Origin: a virus
DNA: 64,000 nucleotides
IMG/VR virus record: IMGVR_UViG_3300010883_000013
Coordinates: 20,944-84,943 of that record
Reading direction: 5' to 3' (one strand)
In this document: in pieces, positions 35,709-43,922 of the stretch
Position numbering within the stretch: the first letter of the stretch is position 1
Layout of the letters: the number at the start of each line of letters is the position of its first letter
The notes under the pieces: generated by a model
What the model was told of the DNA's origin: nothing
The model's database searches: none
What the model saw: only the letters and a program-made list of their open reading frames with translations
Program-made: the position numbers and the translations under genes

Positions 35709-36072
35709 ATTGTGCCACTATCCTTGAGTTCGTTTTGGTTTGCATGACACCATTGAGAAACACATTGAATGCCGTGATGATTTTCATCTTAGTTTTTTGA
35801 TTTAAAGTCTTACTAAATTTATATATACTATGGTTCGTTGGGTTGGTTGTCGCATATATCTTCTCTATTAGAAATAGGTATATGTCATCCACCTCATCGC
35901 CTATAAGACTGTGATCGATAATATCATCTTGTACTAGATTGGATATTAGTTTGTGCAGAACGTTTTCCTTTTCAAGATCCATTTGTATCATGTTGTAATT
36001 GGAATCGAGTAGACAAAACGTAGACAGGTCTTTATCCCAAATTAAGTTTAACTCATCAGTATCATATTGCAT
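35698..36072 (-). CDS. Unknown helical protein
   Basis: Encodes 124 residues from the ATG at 36072 (a second ATG at 36102 inside the aminotransferase gene is also possible; neither has a strong ribosome site). Acidic in the first half (DDIIDHSLIGDEVDDIYLFL) and basic in the second. No motif recognised. It is embedded in the operon between the aminotransferase and a radical SAM core gene, overlapping both, which supports expression. Confidence 0.55.
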   Translation of the reverse strand: MQYDTDELNLIWDKDLSTFCLLDSNYNMIQMDLEKENVLHKLISNLVQDDIIDHSLIGDEVDDIYLFLIEKIYATTNPTNHSIYKFSKTLNQKTKMKIITAFNVFLNGVMQTKTNSRIVAQYET

Positions 36073-37124
36073 AAGCGTTCTACTTCTTCGTCCATTAGCC
36101 ATGCATGAATAGGCAATGACATTACAGTGTCTGCCGCATGTTGTGCGTTGTGGCAGTCATCTTTTCTATACTCTATGTTACTATATAGCGAATTGTTAGA
36201 TAGAGTATTCTCGTAGTGAATGGACAAGTTTTGCCCCTGAGCCTTAACTGCATTCTTTACTCGTTTACGCTCATCCTTACTTTCAAAGCCAATGACATAT
36301 TTATGGAAGTTGTGCTCAAGTCCTTCGGATACAATTTGGCAACGGAATTCATCACTCAACATCTCGTGGTAGATCCAAGCAATCTCATTACGCCTTTTCT
36401 GCCATGTCTCCATGCTTCTCATACGCATAAGAATGACATCAGCATTGCCTGTGTACATCTTAGAGTTGTAACCCAACATAGAGAAGTCTTTGTTCTTACC
36501 ATGGCGTCTCATCAGTTTAGCATAATCGCCTAGAGCATCGTCATCAGTCATCAACACACCACCGCCACACAGCCCAGCAATAACCTTATTGGCGTTAAAG
36601 CTATATGAGCTAACATGTCCGATAGTACCTGCTTTGCGTCCATTCAAAGAAGATCCAAATGATTGAGCACTATCCTCAATGAAACGAATGCCGTTACTAT
36701 CACACCAATTTTCGATCTCAGTAGTGTCTGTCATGTTACCATAGAGATGTGTGTAGATAAGAGCCTTGGTCTTATCCGATTTCATCCGTTTAATGCTTTC
36801 AATGGATATGTGGTAGCTATCTGGATCGATGTCACAGAAGACAGGTGTTGCTCCTACGTGTGAGATGCAAGAGGATGTAGAGATCCAAGAGAAGTCTGTG
36901 ACAAGTACCTCATCACCTTCCCAAATTCCCATAAGGGAAAACCTAAGAGCGTCCGTTGCATTTGCCATACTGACACAATGCTTTCTACCAGTATATTCAG
37001 CAATGGCATTCTCAAGGTTCTCAGTCTGTCCTTCGGGATCCTTAGCCATCATCAAATCAAACACTGCCGTATAATCGTCAATGCTCTCTAAGTATTCAAT
37101 GTCCCAACCGTTGTATTTCATCAT
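36048..37124 (-). CDS. PLP-dependent aminotransferase, DegT/DnrJ/EryC1 family
   Basis: Encodes 358 residues. The fold-type I sugar aminotransferase pattern is clear: CVSMANATDALRFSL (about 50-64), GDEVLVTDFSWISTSS (70-85), FIEDSAQSFGSS (148-159, Asp binding the PLP ring) and SSYSFNANKVIAGLCGGGVL (172-191), where K180 is the expected PLP lysine. Family members transfer an amino group to 3-keto or 4-keto nucleotide sugars. With the carbamoyltransferase and glycosyltransferases it suggests a rare aminosugar. No dehydratase for making the keto-sugar is seen in the window, so the substrate would come from the host or from outside this segment. Confidence 0.88.
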   Translation of the reverse strand: MMKYNGWDIEYLESIDDYTAVFDLMMAKDPEGQTENLENAIAEYTGRKHCVSMANATDALRFSLMGIWEGDEVLVTDFSWISTSSCISHVGATPVFCDIDPDSYHISIESIKRMKSDKTKALIYTHLYGNMTDTTEIENWCDSNGIRFIEDSAQSFGSSLNGRKAGTIGHVSSYSFNANKVIAGLCGGGVLMTDDDALGDYAKLMRRHGKNKDFSMLGYNSKMYTGNADVILMRMRSMETWQKRRNEIAWIYHEMLSDEFRCQIVSEGLEHNFHKYVIGFESKDERKRVKNAVKAQGQNLSIHYENTLSNNSLYSNIEYRKDDCHNAQHAADTVMSLPIHAWLMDEEVERLCNMILMS

Positions 37125-37878
37125 ATATCCATTCTGCTATCTGTTTGTGCCCTTGGGCGTTTGGGTGAGAGTCGTCAATTTCTATTCTATATTTCGGATC
37201 AATGCATACCTCATACTGAACTTCTGGAAGAGCATTGTATGAAGTTAATCGTTTAGCTCTGCCCCAATAATAATTATAAATTGCTTCCCTATTGCAAAAG
37301 AGCAGTTCTCCTACTGATGTTGTAGATGGAAGCCCTAATCTTTCTGCTTTTTGTTGCGATAGTGACTGTCGTGGGTCAATTAGGTCAAACATTGGATCTT
37401 TTCCATGACTTTCTTCACTAGAAGCACAAAGCATATTAAAGTCTACAAGTCTAACACCCAATTGTTTACATAAACTCCCCAGAGACCATCTCCAATTGTT
37501 AGATTTTGCAACCATAAAGTCGAGATCCTTAGAGTATCTTGTGTACCCTTCGTGCCTTGGTATGACACTTTGCCATTGTTTGTCTCTTAGGCTTGGATCA
37601 TGTGTAATCCAATCTTCACGCCTACATCCACTCCATGCGGCTACGACTAACAATATATCCTTTGGATCAATTTCTAATATAGTATCCTTTAGAGTTGTGT
37701 ATATAAATTCATTACCCATACCACTCCGACCAAAATTGATTACTTCGGCATCACAGTCTATCATGTTTCTCAGATGGTCAGGCCATTTAACAAAGTCATA
37801 ACTTGTTCCACCTCTATCGTATTTGGGTCTGTATGGAGATGTCCAACTACAACCACTAACTACTATGTATTTCATCAT
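37096..37878 (-). CDS. SGNH-hydrolase-like protein, second copy
   Basis: Encodes 260 residues with the same signature as the protein at 32361: VSGCSWT (8-13, nucleophile Ser), INFGRSGMGNEF (block with Gly and Asn) and DDSHPNAQGH near the C-terminus giving D-x-x-H. Longer by an insertion of about 80 residues in the middle. Probably an esterase or acyltransferase acting on a carbohydrate. Overlaps both neighbours by 29 and 23 bases. Confidence 0.7.
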   Translation of the reverse strand: MMKYIVVSGCSWTSPYRPKYDRGGTSYDFVKWPDHLRNMIDCDAEVINFGRSGMGNEFIYTTLKDTILEIDPKDILLVVAAWSGCRREDWITHDPSLRDKQWQSVIPRHEGYTRYSKDLDFMVAKSNNWRWSLGSLCKQLGVRLVDFNMLCASSEESHGKDPMFDLIDPRQSLSQQKAERLGLPSTTSVGELLFCNREAIYNYYWGRAKRLTSYNALPEVQYEVCIDPKYRIEIDDSHPNAQGHKQIAEWIYDEIQRLGH

Positions 37879-38728
37879 ACGCCCTTAGTATAGCGTTAAC
37901 ATTAGGCGTTTTTGCACCACGTTCTATATATACAGATCCACCATCGTGCATGTCTGGTCTATCAACTACAACGTTCTTCCCATAGTGCCAACACTCTTGT
38001 AGTATTCTAGGTGCAGGATCGAATGTCTTCTTGAGGTAAACATACGTATCGAATATTCCCATTAAGTTCTTAACAGGTGCTCTTACGTTATTGAGATTTA
38101 GATTAACGTAGTCTGGTGGACAGTAACCTATTATACCATGATCAGGATATTTGTCAATAGATTCTTCTGCCCATTTGTAATAGTCTGGTGTGGTTCCAAG
38201 AAATAGATACTTGAATTGTATATCATCCACAGGATCTTTATAGTTATCAAAGTGAATATACTTCTCAAACTGTTCTCCTACACCATTAGGATATACATCA
38301 TGGTCACACAAATCATAAATCTTCTTGGGCTTAAAGAAGTCAACAGCCTCATCATACTCTATAGGGTGGTTTTCCGAGTAAACAGATATCAATGGGTTTT
38401 TAAATAGAAGAGACATACTAAACTGTTTATCTTCATCATGATCGCCTCTCTGTTTATAAGCAAGAGTAAGCATACTTCTGCCCATAATTAGATTAACTTC
38501 ATTGGGTTCTGGAAAGTAATCATCGAATATAATTGGTATGGTTTTAGTGTATTTCTCTTTTACCGAATTTAGATATTCCTTCTTAGGAAAATGTGTTCCA
38601 TTTCCTCCCCCTGCCCTAAAGACAATCAATTGTACATCAATTCCTAGAGATGAGAGTTTGAAGTAGTGTTCACAACTGTAGAAGAATAGACCATCAGATG
38701 GTTTACCTGTTACTACAATGTTTAACAC
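37856..38728 (-). CDS. Glycosyltransferase-like protein (GT-B type)
   Basis: Encodes 290 residues. The C-terminal half carries FDTYVYLKKTFDPAPRILQE and CWHYGKNVVVDRPDMHDGGS (about 230-270), the acidic-plus-helix pattern by which GT-B enzymes hold the sugar nucleotide. The N-terminal half looks like the acceptor Rossmann domain (MLNIVVTGKPSDGLFFY). The call is structural pattern only; the family is not certain. Confidence 0.6.
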   Translation of the reverse strand: MLNIVVTGKPSDGLFFYSCEHYFKLSSLGIDVQLIVFRAGGGNGTHFPKKEYLNSVKEKYTKTIPIIFDDYFPEPNEVNLIMGRSMLTLAYKQRGDHDEDKQFSMSLLFKNPLISVYSENHPIEYDEAVDFFKPKKIYDLCDHDVYPNGVGEQFEKYIHFDNYKDPVDDIQFKYLFLGTTPDYYKWAEESIDKYPDHGIIGYCPPDYVNLNLNNVRAPVKNLMGIFDTYVYLKKTFDPAPRILQECWHYGKNVVVDRPDMHDGGSVYIERGAKTPNVNAILRAYDEIHSS

Positions 38729-39453
38729 TCAAATGCCCACTTCTTTTCATGACACCAGAAGCATACGCCACACGGTTCGGTATGAAAATTAGTATTTTTA
38801 GCACTACCAATGCACGATGAAGTTACTTCATAGAGATCCATGATATCATTACTTCGATATATATCGGCAACAAACTTCTTGTCTACGTTGACAAATGGTT
38901 GATAGTTAAATCCATATTCCTTAGCAACCTTACCATCATCCCTTCGTTTCTCACGAACATCATAGAACCCATGTTTCTTCATTTCCTCAACTGATGGGTT
39001 GCCAGTCATACCAGTCACAATCATAGGGTTTTTGTGCTTATCCCAAACAGAATGAGTAAACTCTCTAATCATTAGGATCTTGGCTAGACCATTTATTGTG
39101 CTACACCTTTCAACTCTTTTACCACCAACCAATACCTTTTCATTCTCCCACTCGTCTTCCGCTCTTTTACGCTGAACAGGATCTTGAACATCAAATTCAA
39201 ACCATTCGTGTTCCTTAATATTGTTATCGGGAAACTTATCTTGCATCCACTGAATGACCATAGTTGCGGATAAGAAATCAAATGGAGCATATTTATCCTT
39301 ACCAGTGTATGGAATGATTTCCATTTGGGGATACTCCTTACATATGATATAAAGTAAGGACGCCGAGTCAAGTCCACCAGACAATGATAGCATAACCTTG
39401 TCTGGAACTCCACGTGAGAATAGATCTAGTTCTATATTGTTGTATTTAATCAT
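38722..39453 (-). CDS. QueC-like PP-loop ATPase, copy 2
   Basis: Encodes 243 residues from the ATG at 39453, which overlaps the end of the paralogous gene upstream. A PP-loop SGGLDS (25-30, in VMLSLSGGLDSASLLYII) binds ATP; the C-terminus has C214 and PCGVCFWCHEKKW (C228, C231, C234), a zinc ribbon like the one ending QueC (7-cyano-7-deazaguanine synthase). About 45 percent of positions look identical to the neighbouring copy by eye. The reaction would be ATP-driven activation of a carboxylate or amidation. In glycan islands, related PP-loop enzymes amidate sugars, so deazaguanine chemistry is only one option. Confidence 0.7.
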   Translation of the reverse strand: MIKYNNIELDLFSRGVPDKVMLSLSGGLDSASLLYIICKEYPQMEIIPYTGKDKYAPFDFLSATMVIQWMQDKFPDNNIKEHEWFEFDVQDPVQRKRAEDEWENEKVLVGGKRVERCSTINGLAKILMIREFTHSVWDKHKNPMIVTGMTGNPSVEEMKKHGFYDVREKRRDDGKVAKEYGFNYQPFVNVDKKFVADIYRSNDIMDLYEVTSSCIGSAKNTNFHTEPCGVCFWCHEKKWAFEC

Positions 39454-40177
39454 CTTCAAATCCCCATTTCTTTTCATGACACCAGAAGCAAGTTCCGCAA
39501 GCAACAGTTCCATAGTCTGTCTTGTCTGGCATCCCCACACACGAGCTTGTGTATGGATATAACTCATCCATTAAATCGTTATCTTTGTACACACCAGCCA
39601 CAAATTTCTTGTTTACATTTATGTATGGAGTATATAGACCTCTCACAAAAGTCTTTCTATTATGCGGTTCATCTCTGACATGTTCAGCCTTATGATAGAA
39701 CCCATGCTTCTTCATATAATCATCAGGGGGGTTTGCAGTTGTTCCTGTAACATGCCATTCATACTTTATCTCATCCTTGATCGTCTGTAGTCCATTCCTC
39801 ATTTGCAAGTTCTTAGAGGTTCCTTCAGCCTGTAGTGCTGTCGCCACACCCCTATCGTGTAGATCTTGAGCTTTCTCTATCCAATACGGATCCCAATGAT
39901 CAAAGGTAAATGATTGATTGTCTAGTATGTTATGATTAGGAAATCTATCTTTCATCCACTCAATAATGTCAAATGCACACAGAGCATCAAACTTTGCATA
40001 AGCATCTATTCCGATCATAGGAGACACTTTAATCTGTGGATAGTGTTTACATATTAGGAATAAAAGGGAAGCCGAATCGAGACCCCCAGATACAGACAAT
40101 CCAATATGTTTGGGAATACTAGGAAGAGACGAATCCGTAAAAAACTCTATCGTCTGGTTAGCATGTGTAATTCTCAT
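39446..40177 (-). CDS. QueC-like PP-loop ATPase, copy 1
   Basis: Encodes 243 residues. SGGLDS at 30-35 and a C-terminal C213-x13-C227-x2-C230-x2-C233 (CGTCFWCHEKKWGF) zinc motif place it with the QueC-like PP-loop enzymes. QueC has a similar C-x8-C-x2-C-x2-C end. The C-terminal motif CFWCHEKKW is identical in both copies, so they diverged from a single duplication. No QueD, QueE, FolE or tRNA/DNA guanine transglycosylase is visible here, so the product is not obviously preQ0. Overlaps the nitroreductase stop as ATGA. Confidence 0.7.
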   Translation of the reverse strand: MRITHANQTIEFFTDSSLPSIPKHIGLSVSGGLDSASLLFLICKHYPQIKVSPMIGIDAYAKFDALCAFDIIEWMKDRFPNHNILDNQSFTFDHWDPYWIEKAQDLHDRGVATALQAEGTSKNLQMRNGLQTIKDEIKYEWHVTGTTANPPDDYMKKHGFYHKAEHVRDEPHNRKTFVRGLYTPYINVNKKFVAGVYKDNDLMDELYPYTSSCVGMPDKTDYGTVACGTCFWCHEKKWGFEDD

Positions 40178-40725
40178 TTTATCGCCTTATACCAATTTAT
40201 TACCTCATCATATTCTGGTTTAGATTCTGAGATAAACGGTCTAACAGCATCATCAGCATAACCTATATGCATGGTGAATTCGACCCTCAAACCATCATTA
40301 GGAAAGTTAGTCCAATAGCTCACATCATCTTTATAACATAACATATATCCAACCGATAGTCCTTGCTCAACACATAGTCCAGTAAGTATTGCGCTGAACA
40401 TGCCCACTTCAATGTTGACTTGAGCTATTTCGTTACTAAAACTATTCGGTTTAGCAAGTCTTGGAGTGAATAATAGGTTATATGGAGCAAGTGATTGAGT
40501 GTTTGATGTTTGACCCAAGTGTTGACTTAATAGATATAGTTCATCCTTCAAGGCATAATGCTCAGGACCTATAACGTGAACAGAATATGGAAAGATGTTC
40601 TGTTTGGATGGCGTCAAGGAAAAGGTCTTGTGCAAAAGATCTTCTATAAGTTCTCTTGATGGGATCTTCTCACTATCAAAGGATCTTATCTGCCTTCTTG
40701 TTGTAAAGAGTTCTTCTATAGTCAT
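40174..40725 (-). CDS. Nitroreductase-family FMN enzyme
   Basis: Encodes 183 residues from the ATG at 40725, the first good start; a longer frame crosses the divergent promoters. The N-terminal ELFTTRRQIRSFDSEKIPSR (about 4-24) is the standard nitroreductase FMN-binding start, followed by TPSKQNIFPYSVHVIG and a later GMFSAILTGLCVEQGLSVGYM (split here) typical of the dimer core. Such enzymes use FMN and NAD(P)H to reduce or oxidise diverse substrates, including dehydrogenation in peptide and sugar modification. First gene of the leftward accessory operon, directly behind a late promoter. Confidence 0.82.
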   Translation of the reverse strand: MTIEELFTTRRQIRSFDSEKIPSRELIEDLLHKTFSLTPSKQNIFPYSVHVIGPEHYALKDELYLLSQHLGQTSNTQSLAPYNLLFTPRLAKPNSFSNEIAQVNIEVGMFSAILTGLCVEQGLSVGYMLCYKDDVSYWTNFPNDGLRVEFTMHIGYADDAVRPFISESKPEYDEVINWYKAIK

Positions 40726-40736
40726 TTTAATTTCCC

Positions 40737-40744
40737 TATAAATA
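40737..40744 (+). promoter_or_regulatory. T4-type late promoter for the gene at 40771
   Basis: Exact TATAAATA. A start near 40750 gives a leader of about 20 bases before the radical SAM gene. It faces the minus-strand octamer at 40768-40761. Confidence 0.8.
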
Positions 40745-40760
40745 GTGAAGTATTCAGGGG

Positions 40761-40768
40761 TATTTATA
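40761..40768 (-). promoter_or_regulatory. T4-type late promoter for the leftward accessory operon
   Basis: Exact TATAAATA on the minus strand, 36 bases before the nitroreductase ATG. A start near 40755 would serve the whole operon down to 27820. It suggests that the accessory operon is transcribed late, together with the virion genes. Confidence 0.8.
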
Positions 40769-40770
40769 AC

Positions 40771-41715
40771 ATGATTAAAAAAGCAGTGATAGAGATATGT
40801 GGCTCGTGCAACTACAGTTGTACGTTCTGCCCACACTCTTTTGACGATGGTAGAGAGAAGTCCTTTAAAAGGATGATGTCATATCAACAGTTCATTAATA
40901 CCTTAGATCAATTGGTTGATATTGGCGAGTGTGAGGAGATCTATCTTGAGGGTTCGGGAGAACCTACCATGAACAAAAGATTACCAGACTTTGTTAAGGC
41001 TGGATCTGATCGTGGGTTTAAGATGTCGTTCATCACTAATGGCTTTTGGTTTAAGAACGATTTAATGAAAAAGACTATTGATGCGGGTATGCACTTTGCA
41101 CGTGTCTCAGTCACTGGTTACGATCAGAAAACCTACGAAGAGAATATGAGCAAAGATGCTTTCTATCAGGTAATGGACAATGCCAATGCCGCAATAGAAT
41201 ATGGTGGAAACCTTGGATCTTATTCACTCATCCTAGACAACAATAACATAGCAGAAGAAGTACGTCAATACCGTGAGAATTGGATTAATCACGTTCCTGG
41301 TATTAAAGCGTCGATTTGGAAGATGCACAATTGGTCGGGACAGTTGGGTGTTGATTGGCGTGAGGGTAAGAAGAAGCGCAGTTGTGGCAGACCATTCTCG
41401 CCAGATCTCATTGTAAGAGCAGGGGGGAATGATAAAAAGACAGGTGCGGTTGTACCTTGTTGTATGGTTCTAGGTCAAGATAGTAAAGCGGTTCTTGGTC
41501 ATCTATCCGAAGAGTCTATCATGGATATTTGGCATGGAGAGAAGTATAATGAATTAAGAAGAGCGCACGAGTTCCATGACTTCGACTCTATAGAATACTG
41601 TAAGAACTGTGACATGTTATATGATGCACCTGATGCTTTGGTGTGGTCTAACTTTGATGCTGATTACAATACACTAACTGGCTCAACTTTCACAATGGAG
41701 AAATATAGAATATGA
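40771..41715 (+). CDS. Radical SAM protein with SPASM domain
   Basis: Encodes 314 residues. Core motif C13-x3-C17-x2-C20 (CNYSCTFC), GSGEP at 61-65 (a GGEP equivalent), SFITNGF and VSVTGYDQKTYE. The C-terminal SPASM part has cysteines at RSCGRPF, AVVPCCMVLGQDS and YCKNCDMLY, a full set for auxiliary clusters. Unlike the split pairs on the other strand this is a single chain. Overlaps the next gene by four bases. Likely modifies a peptide or protein, but no short precursor gene is adjacent. Confidence 0.9.
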   Translation: MIKKAVIEICGSCNYSCTFCPHSFDDGREKSFKRMMSYQQFINTLDQLVDIGECEEIYLEGSGEPTMNKRLPDFVKAGSDRGFKMSFITNGFWFKNDLMKKTIDAGMHFARVSVTGYDQKTYEENMSKDAFYQVMDNANAAIEYGGNLGSYSLILDNNNIAEEVRQYRENWINHVPGIKASIWKMHNWSGQLGVDWREGKKKRSCGRPFSPDLIVRAGGNDKKTGAVVPCCMVLGQDSKAVLGHLSEESIMDIWHGEKYNELRRAHEFHDFDSIEYCKNCDMLYDAPDALVWSNFDADYNTLTGSTFTMEKYRI

Positions 41716-42209
41716 CAAAAATACTTATAAGAGATAACTTCTTATCAGAAGAAACATACAATGCTATACTCTTTGATGCAAGATCTACCAAGCAAGACGG
41801 TAGTGTTAGTAGGCATTGGTACGACTATGATCCAACACCAGAGATTGCGCAGTTTGCAAATTACTTTGGTAAGAAACGTGGTTATAGAGAATTGGCTAGG
41901 TTTATACACACCGCAACCACAGTCCCAAACTTTACCCACAAGATGCATGATGAAGCAGAGTTTAAGATCATGTCAGCAATCATATATCTCAGTCCAGAGA
42001 AAAACCATGGAACGACATTTTATATCGATGGCAAACAAGAGACCATTGAATGGAAACCTAATCGTCTAATGATATTCTGTGGAGAAACAGGTGTGACGTG
42101 GCATGATTATAAGTCTAGCGACGAAACAAGATATACATATAACTACTTTCTAGTAGACCCAACAAGGATTGAAAATGAAGCATATAAAGACCATTGCATT
42201 AGGGTGTAA
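41712..42209 (+). CDS. 2-oxoglutarate/Fe(II) oxygenase-like protein
   Basis: Encodes 165 residues. The central strands fit the prolyl-hydroxylase type jelly roll: H79-D80-E81 in KMHDEAEFKIMSAIIYLSPE (metal-binding H and an acidic residue), GGT-like NHGTTFYIDG, then RLMIFCGETGVTWHDY with H131 and a following R140 (ETRYTYNYF) to hold 2-oxoglutarate. Short for the family but complete in its core. Possible substrates are fibre lysines or prolines, a peptide, or a sugar. The assignment is by motif spacing only. Confidence 0.6.
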   Translation: MTKILIRDNFLSEETYNAILFDARSTKQDGSVSRHWYDYDPTPEIAQFANYFGKKRGYRELARFIHTATTVPNFTHKMHDEAEFKIMSAIIYLSPEKNHGTTFYIDGKQETIEWKPNRLMIFCGETGVTWHDYKSSDETRYTYNYFLVDPTRIENEAYKDHCIRV

Positions 42210-43125
42210 AAGCAACGAAAGAGCTACACCAGAAAACCACATCGTAAAACTTGATGATGGTAACTGTAGAGCATATGCGGCATTGACTTCACAGTTCGCC
42301 CCATTGCTCTATAGAATACAAGTCATGAATGACAGTGGGATTGTCAAAGAACCATACAAAGTATGTATCATGATAGACACTGAATGGTGTAATGGTAAGA
42401 AGGTTAAGGACAGTAATAGTTGGACAGTCATGGAGACCATCATATGGCTTCTGGAAAACTACCACCCACCCACTAATGGTGTGATATTCACCATATACGA
42501 ATATGAAGATGTTTACGCTAATACAATCCAAGAAAGATGGGCATCATCTTCCATATGGCCTTTGAATGAAAGTTGGCAAGCTAAACGTGATGGAGATTAC
42601 ATTACACTCCACGACTTTCAAGATGATCTAAAAGGATCTGCCAAGTATGAAATTGCTAGACATTCTGGACAACTAGATGTTATTGATGATATAGATAACA
42701 TATGTAAGCTACCAGTGAAGCGTGTCGATTATACAATGGGAGAGGAGCAGATCTTCACCCTATTGAAACACAGCAAAATGCATTTCACTTTACATGGTGG
42801 TAGTTATTATGGTGCGGCTATTATAAACCTACCCACAGTATGCTTTGGATCATTTATATCGGGTGACCATTATCATGACGGTTTCTACTTCAAGCACCAG
42901 AAAGATAAGGGTTCTGAGATATCAGTAAGTGTTCAGCATACTAGTTGGAATACTGGTAATGGTAATACGCCCACTAAGGTGTCTCAGTTTGATTTCAAAA
43001 CAAATAGCGTAACGGAACACCCCCAAAGATACTTGCGTCATGCAACATCACCTACGGAACTAAGAAGTTACCTAAATGGTTTTGCCATGGAAGTTGATAA
43101 CCACTATTATTCAATAGATGATTAA
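42175..43125 (+). CDS. Unknown protein, possibly GT-B-like
   Basis: Encodes 316 residues from the ATG at 42175 with AAGGA upstream, inside the last codons of the oxygenase gene. The C-terminal third contains EEQIFTLLKHSKMHFTLHGG and SYYGAAIINLPTVCFGSF (about 200-240), reminiscent of the sugar-nucleotide end of GT-B or GT9 enzymes (a Gly-rich turn after a His), but conviction is low. It ends the short rightward accessory group. After it lies a 179-base gap with two late promoters. Confidence 0.6.
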   Translation: MKHIKTIALGCKSNERATPENHIVKLDDGNCRAYAALTSQFAPLLYRIQVMNDSGIVKEPYKVCIMIDTEWCNGKKVKDSNSWTVMETIIWLLENYHPPTNGVIFTIYEYEDVYANTIQERWASSSIWPLNESWQAKRDGDYITLHDFQDDLKGSAKYEIARHSGQLDVIDDIDNICKLPVKRVDYTMGEEQIFTLLKHSKMHFTLHGGSYYGAAIINLPTVCFGSFISGDHYHDGFYFKHQKDKGSEISVSVQHTSWNTGNGNTPTKVSQFDFKTNSVTEHPQRYLRHATSPTELRSYLNGFAMEVDNHYYSIDD

Positions 43126-43199
43126 CACTCTCTCCCCTATTCTCGAAGCTGATCCTTTATTATACCCAGATTCGTCATTTTTGTCAAGTCCCTAAAATG

Positions 43200-43207
43200 T
43201 ATAAATA
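43200..43207 (+). promoter_or_regulatory. T4-type late promoter (first of a tandem pair)
   Basis: Exact TATAAATA, within TGTATAAATAGAAGAAAC, about 100 bases before the gene at 43305. Confidence 0.75.
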
Positions 43208-43260
43208 GAAGAAACGTTATGATTTATGCAGTGTTAATGAAACTCTCACGATATAATCTG

Positions 43261-43268
43261 TATAAATA
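43261..43268 (+). promoter_or_regulatory. T4-type late promoter (second of a tandem pair)
   Basis: Exact TATAAATA, within TGTATAAATAGAAGTAAC, 61 bases after the first copy and 36 bases before the ATG at 43305. Both promoters read towards the fibre genes. Confidence 0.8.
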
Positions 43269-43304
43269 GAAGTAACAAAACATAGCAATTTATGGGTACG
43301 ATGC

Positions 43305-43658
43305 ATGGCACAAGAAGAAACATTTACAATTGATCAGGGTGCTGATGTGGCTATTGAGCTTCACCTGATTGATCCTACAGGCGGTGCCAAGGATCTGAAT
43401 AACCACACTATAAACGCCAAGATGAAGAAGAACTTTAACTCCGATAGTGCAGACACTCAAATTTTCAATTCAATTATAGCAACACCAGCTACGGATGGTA
43501 TAATTACGTTATCTTTAACGAATGCGCAGACAGATTCTCTAAGAGCAGGTAAGTATGTATATGATGTTGAGATAAGCTTTACAGATAGCGACTCCAATGC
43601 CATTATAGAACGTGTCCTTGAAGGACGTATTGTCGTATCTCCATCAGTAACAAGGTAG
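43305..43658 (+). CDS. Small beta-sandwich virion protein (BppU-N-like)
   Basis: Encodes 117 residues in an all-beta pattern (TFTIDQGADVAIELHLIDPT, TINAKMKK, TDGIITLSLTNAQTDSL, GKYVYDVEISFTDSDSNAII, ERVLEGRIVVSPSV). This is the layout of BppU N-terminal-like domains in phage structural proteins that act as fibre or baseplate adaptors. First gene of the fibre operon behind tandem late promoters. The family name is a remembered resemblance. Confidence 0.65.
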   Translation: MAQEETFTIDQGADVAIELHLIDPTGGAKDLNNHTINAKMKKNFNSDSADTQIFNSIIATPATDGIITLSLTNAQTDSLRAGKYVYDVEISFTDSDSNAIIERVLEGRIVVSPSVTR

Positions 43659-43664
43659 AAAATA

Positions 43665-43922
43665 ATGTCTATTCAAGTTGGTGTGAGTGGAGTACGAGTT
43701 GCTAAAATTAAACTTGGCTCAAGTGGAGTACAAGTTGCTAAAGTTGTCGTAGGAACTCCTGTAAAGAGAGTTACTTCTGGTGCCTTTAACGTATCAAATT
43801 TGGGTGGAGTTGATACCACCGGGGCCGTTACAGGTTCTGTTTTAGTTTATGATGAACAGGTGGGTAAGTTCGTTGCCCAACTAGACTTAACAGATACAAA
43901 CTTTAACGGAGGCCAATACTGA
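43665..43922 (+). CDS. Small structural protein with internal duplication
   Basis: Encodes 85 residues. The first 30 contain a tandem repeat, SGVRVAKIKLGSSGVQVAKV, and the rest (VSNLGGVDTTGAVTGSVLVY, then YDEQVGKFVAQLDL) resembles the start of marine phage fibre proteins. Ends at the start of the next gene (overlap of one base). Probably a fibre adaptor; no known family. Confidence 0.65.
   Translation: MSIQVGVSGVRVAKIKLGSSGVQVAKVVVGTPVKRVTSGAFNVSNLGGVDTTGAVTGSVLVYDEQVGKFVAQLDLTDTNFNGGQY

Noticed and set aside
38722-40836. Deazaguanine DNA or tRNA modification cluster
   Set aside because: Only QueC-like proteins are present. None of the radical SAM genes has the unusual QueE cysteine spacing, and no FolE, QueD or transglycosylase is seen.
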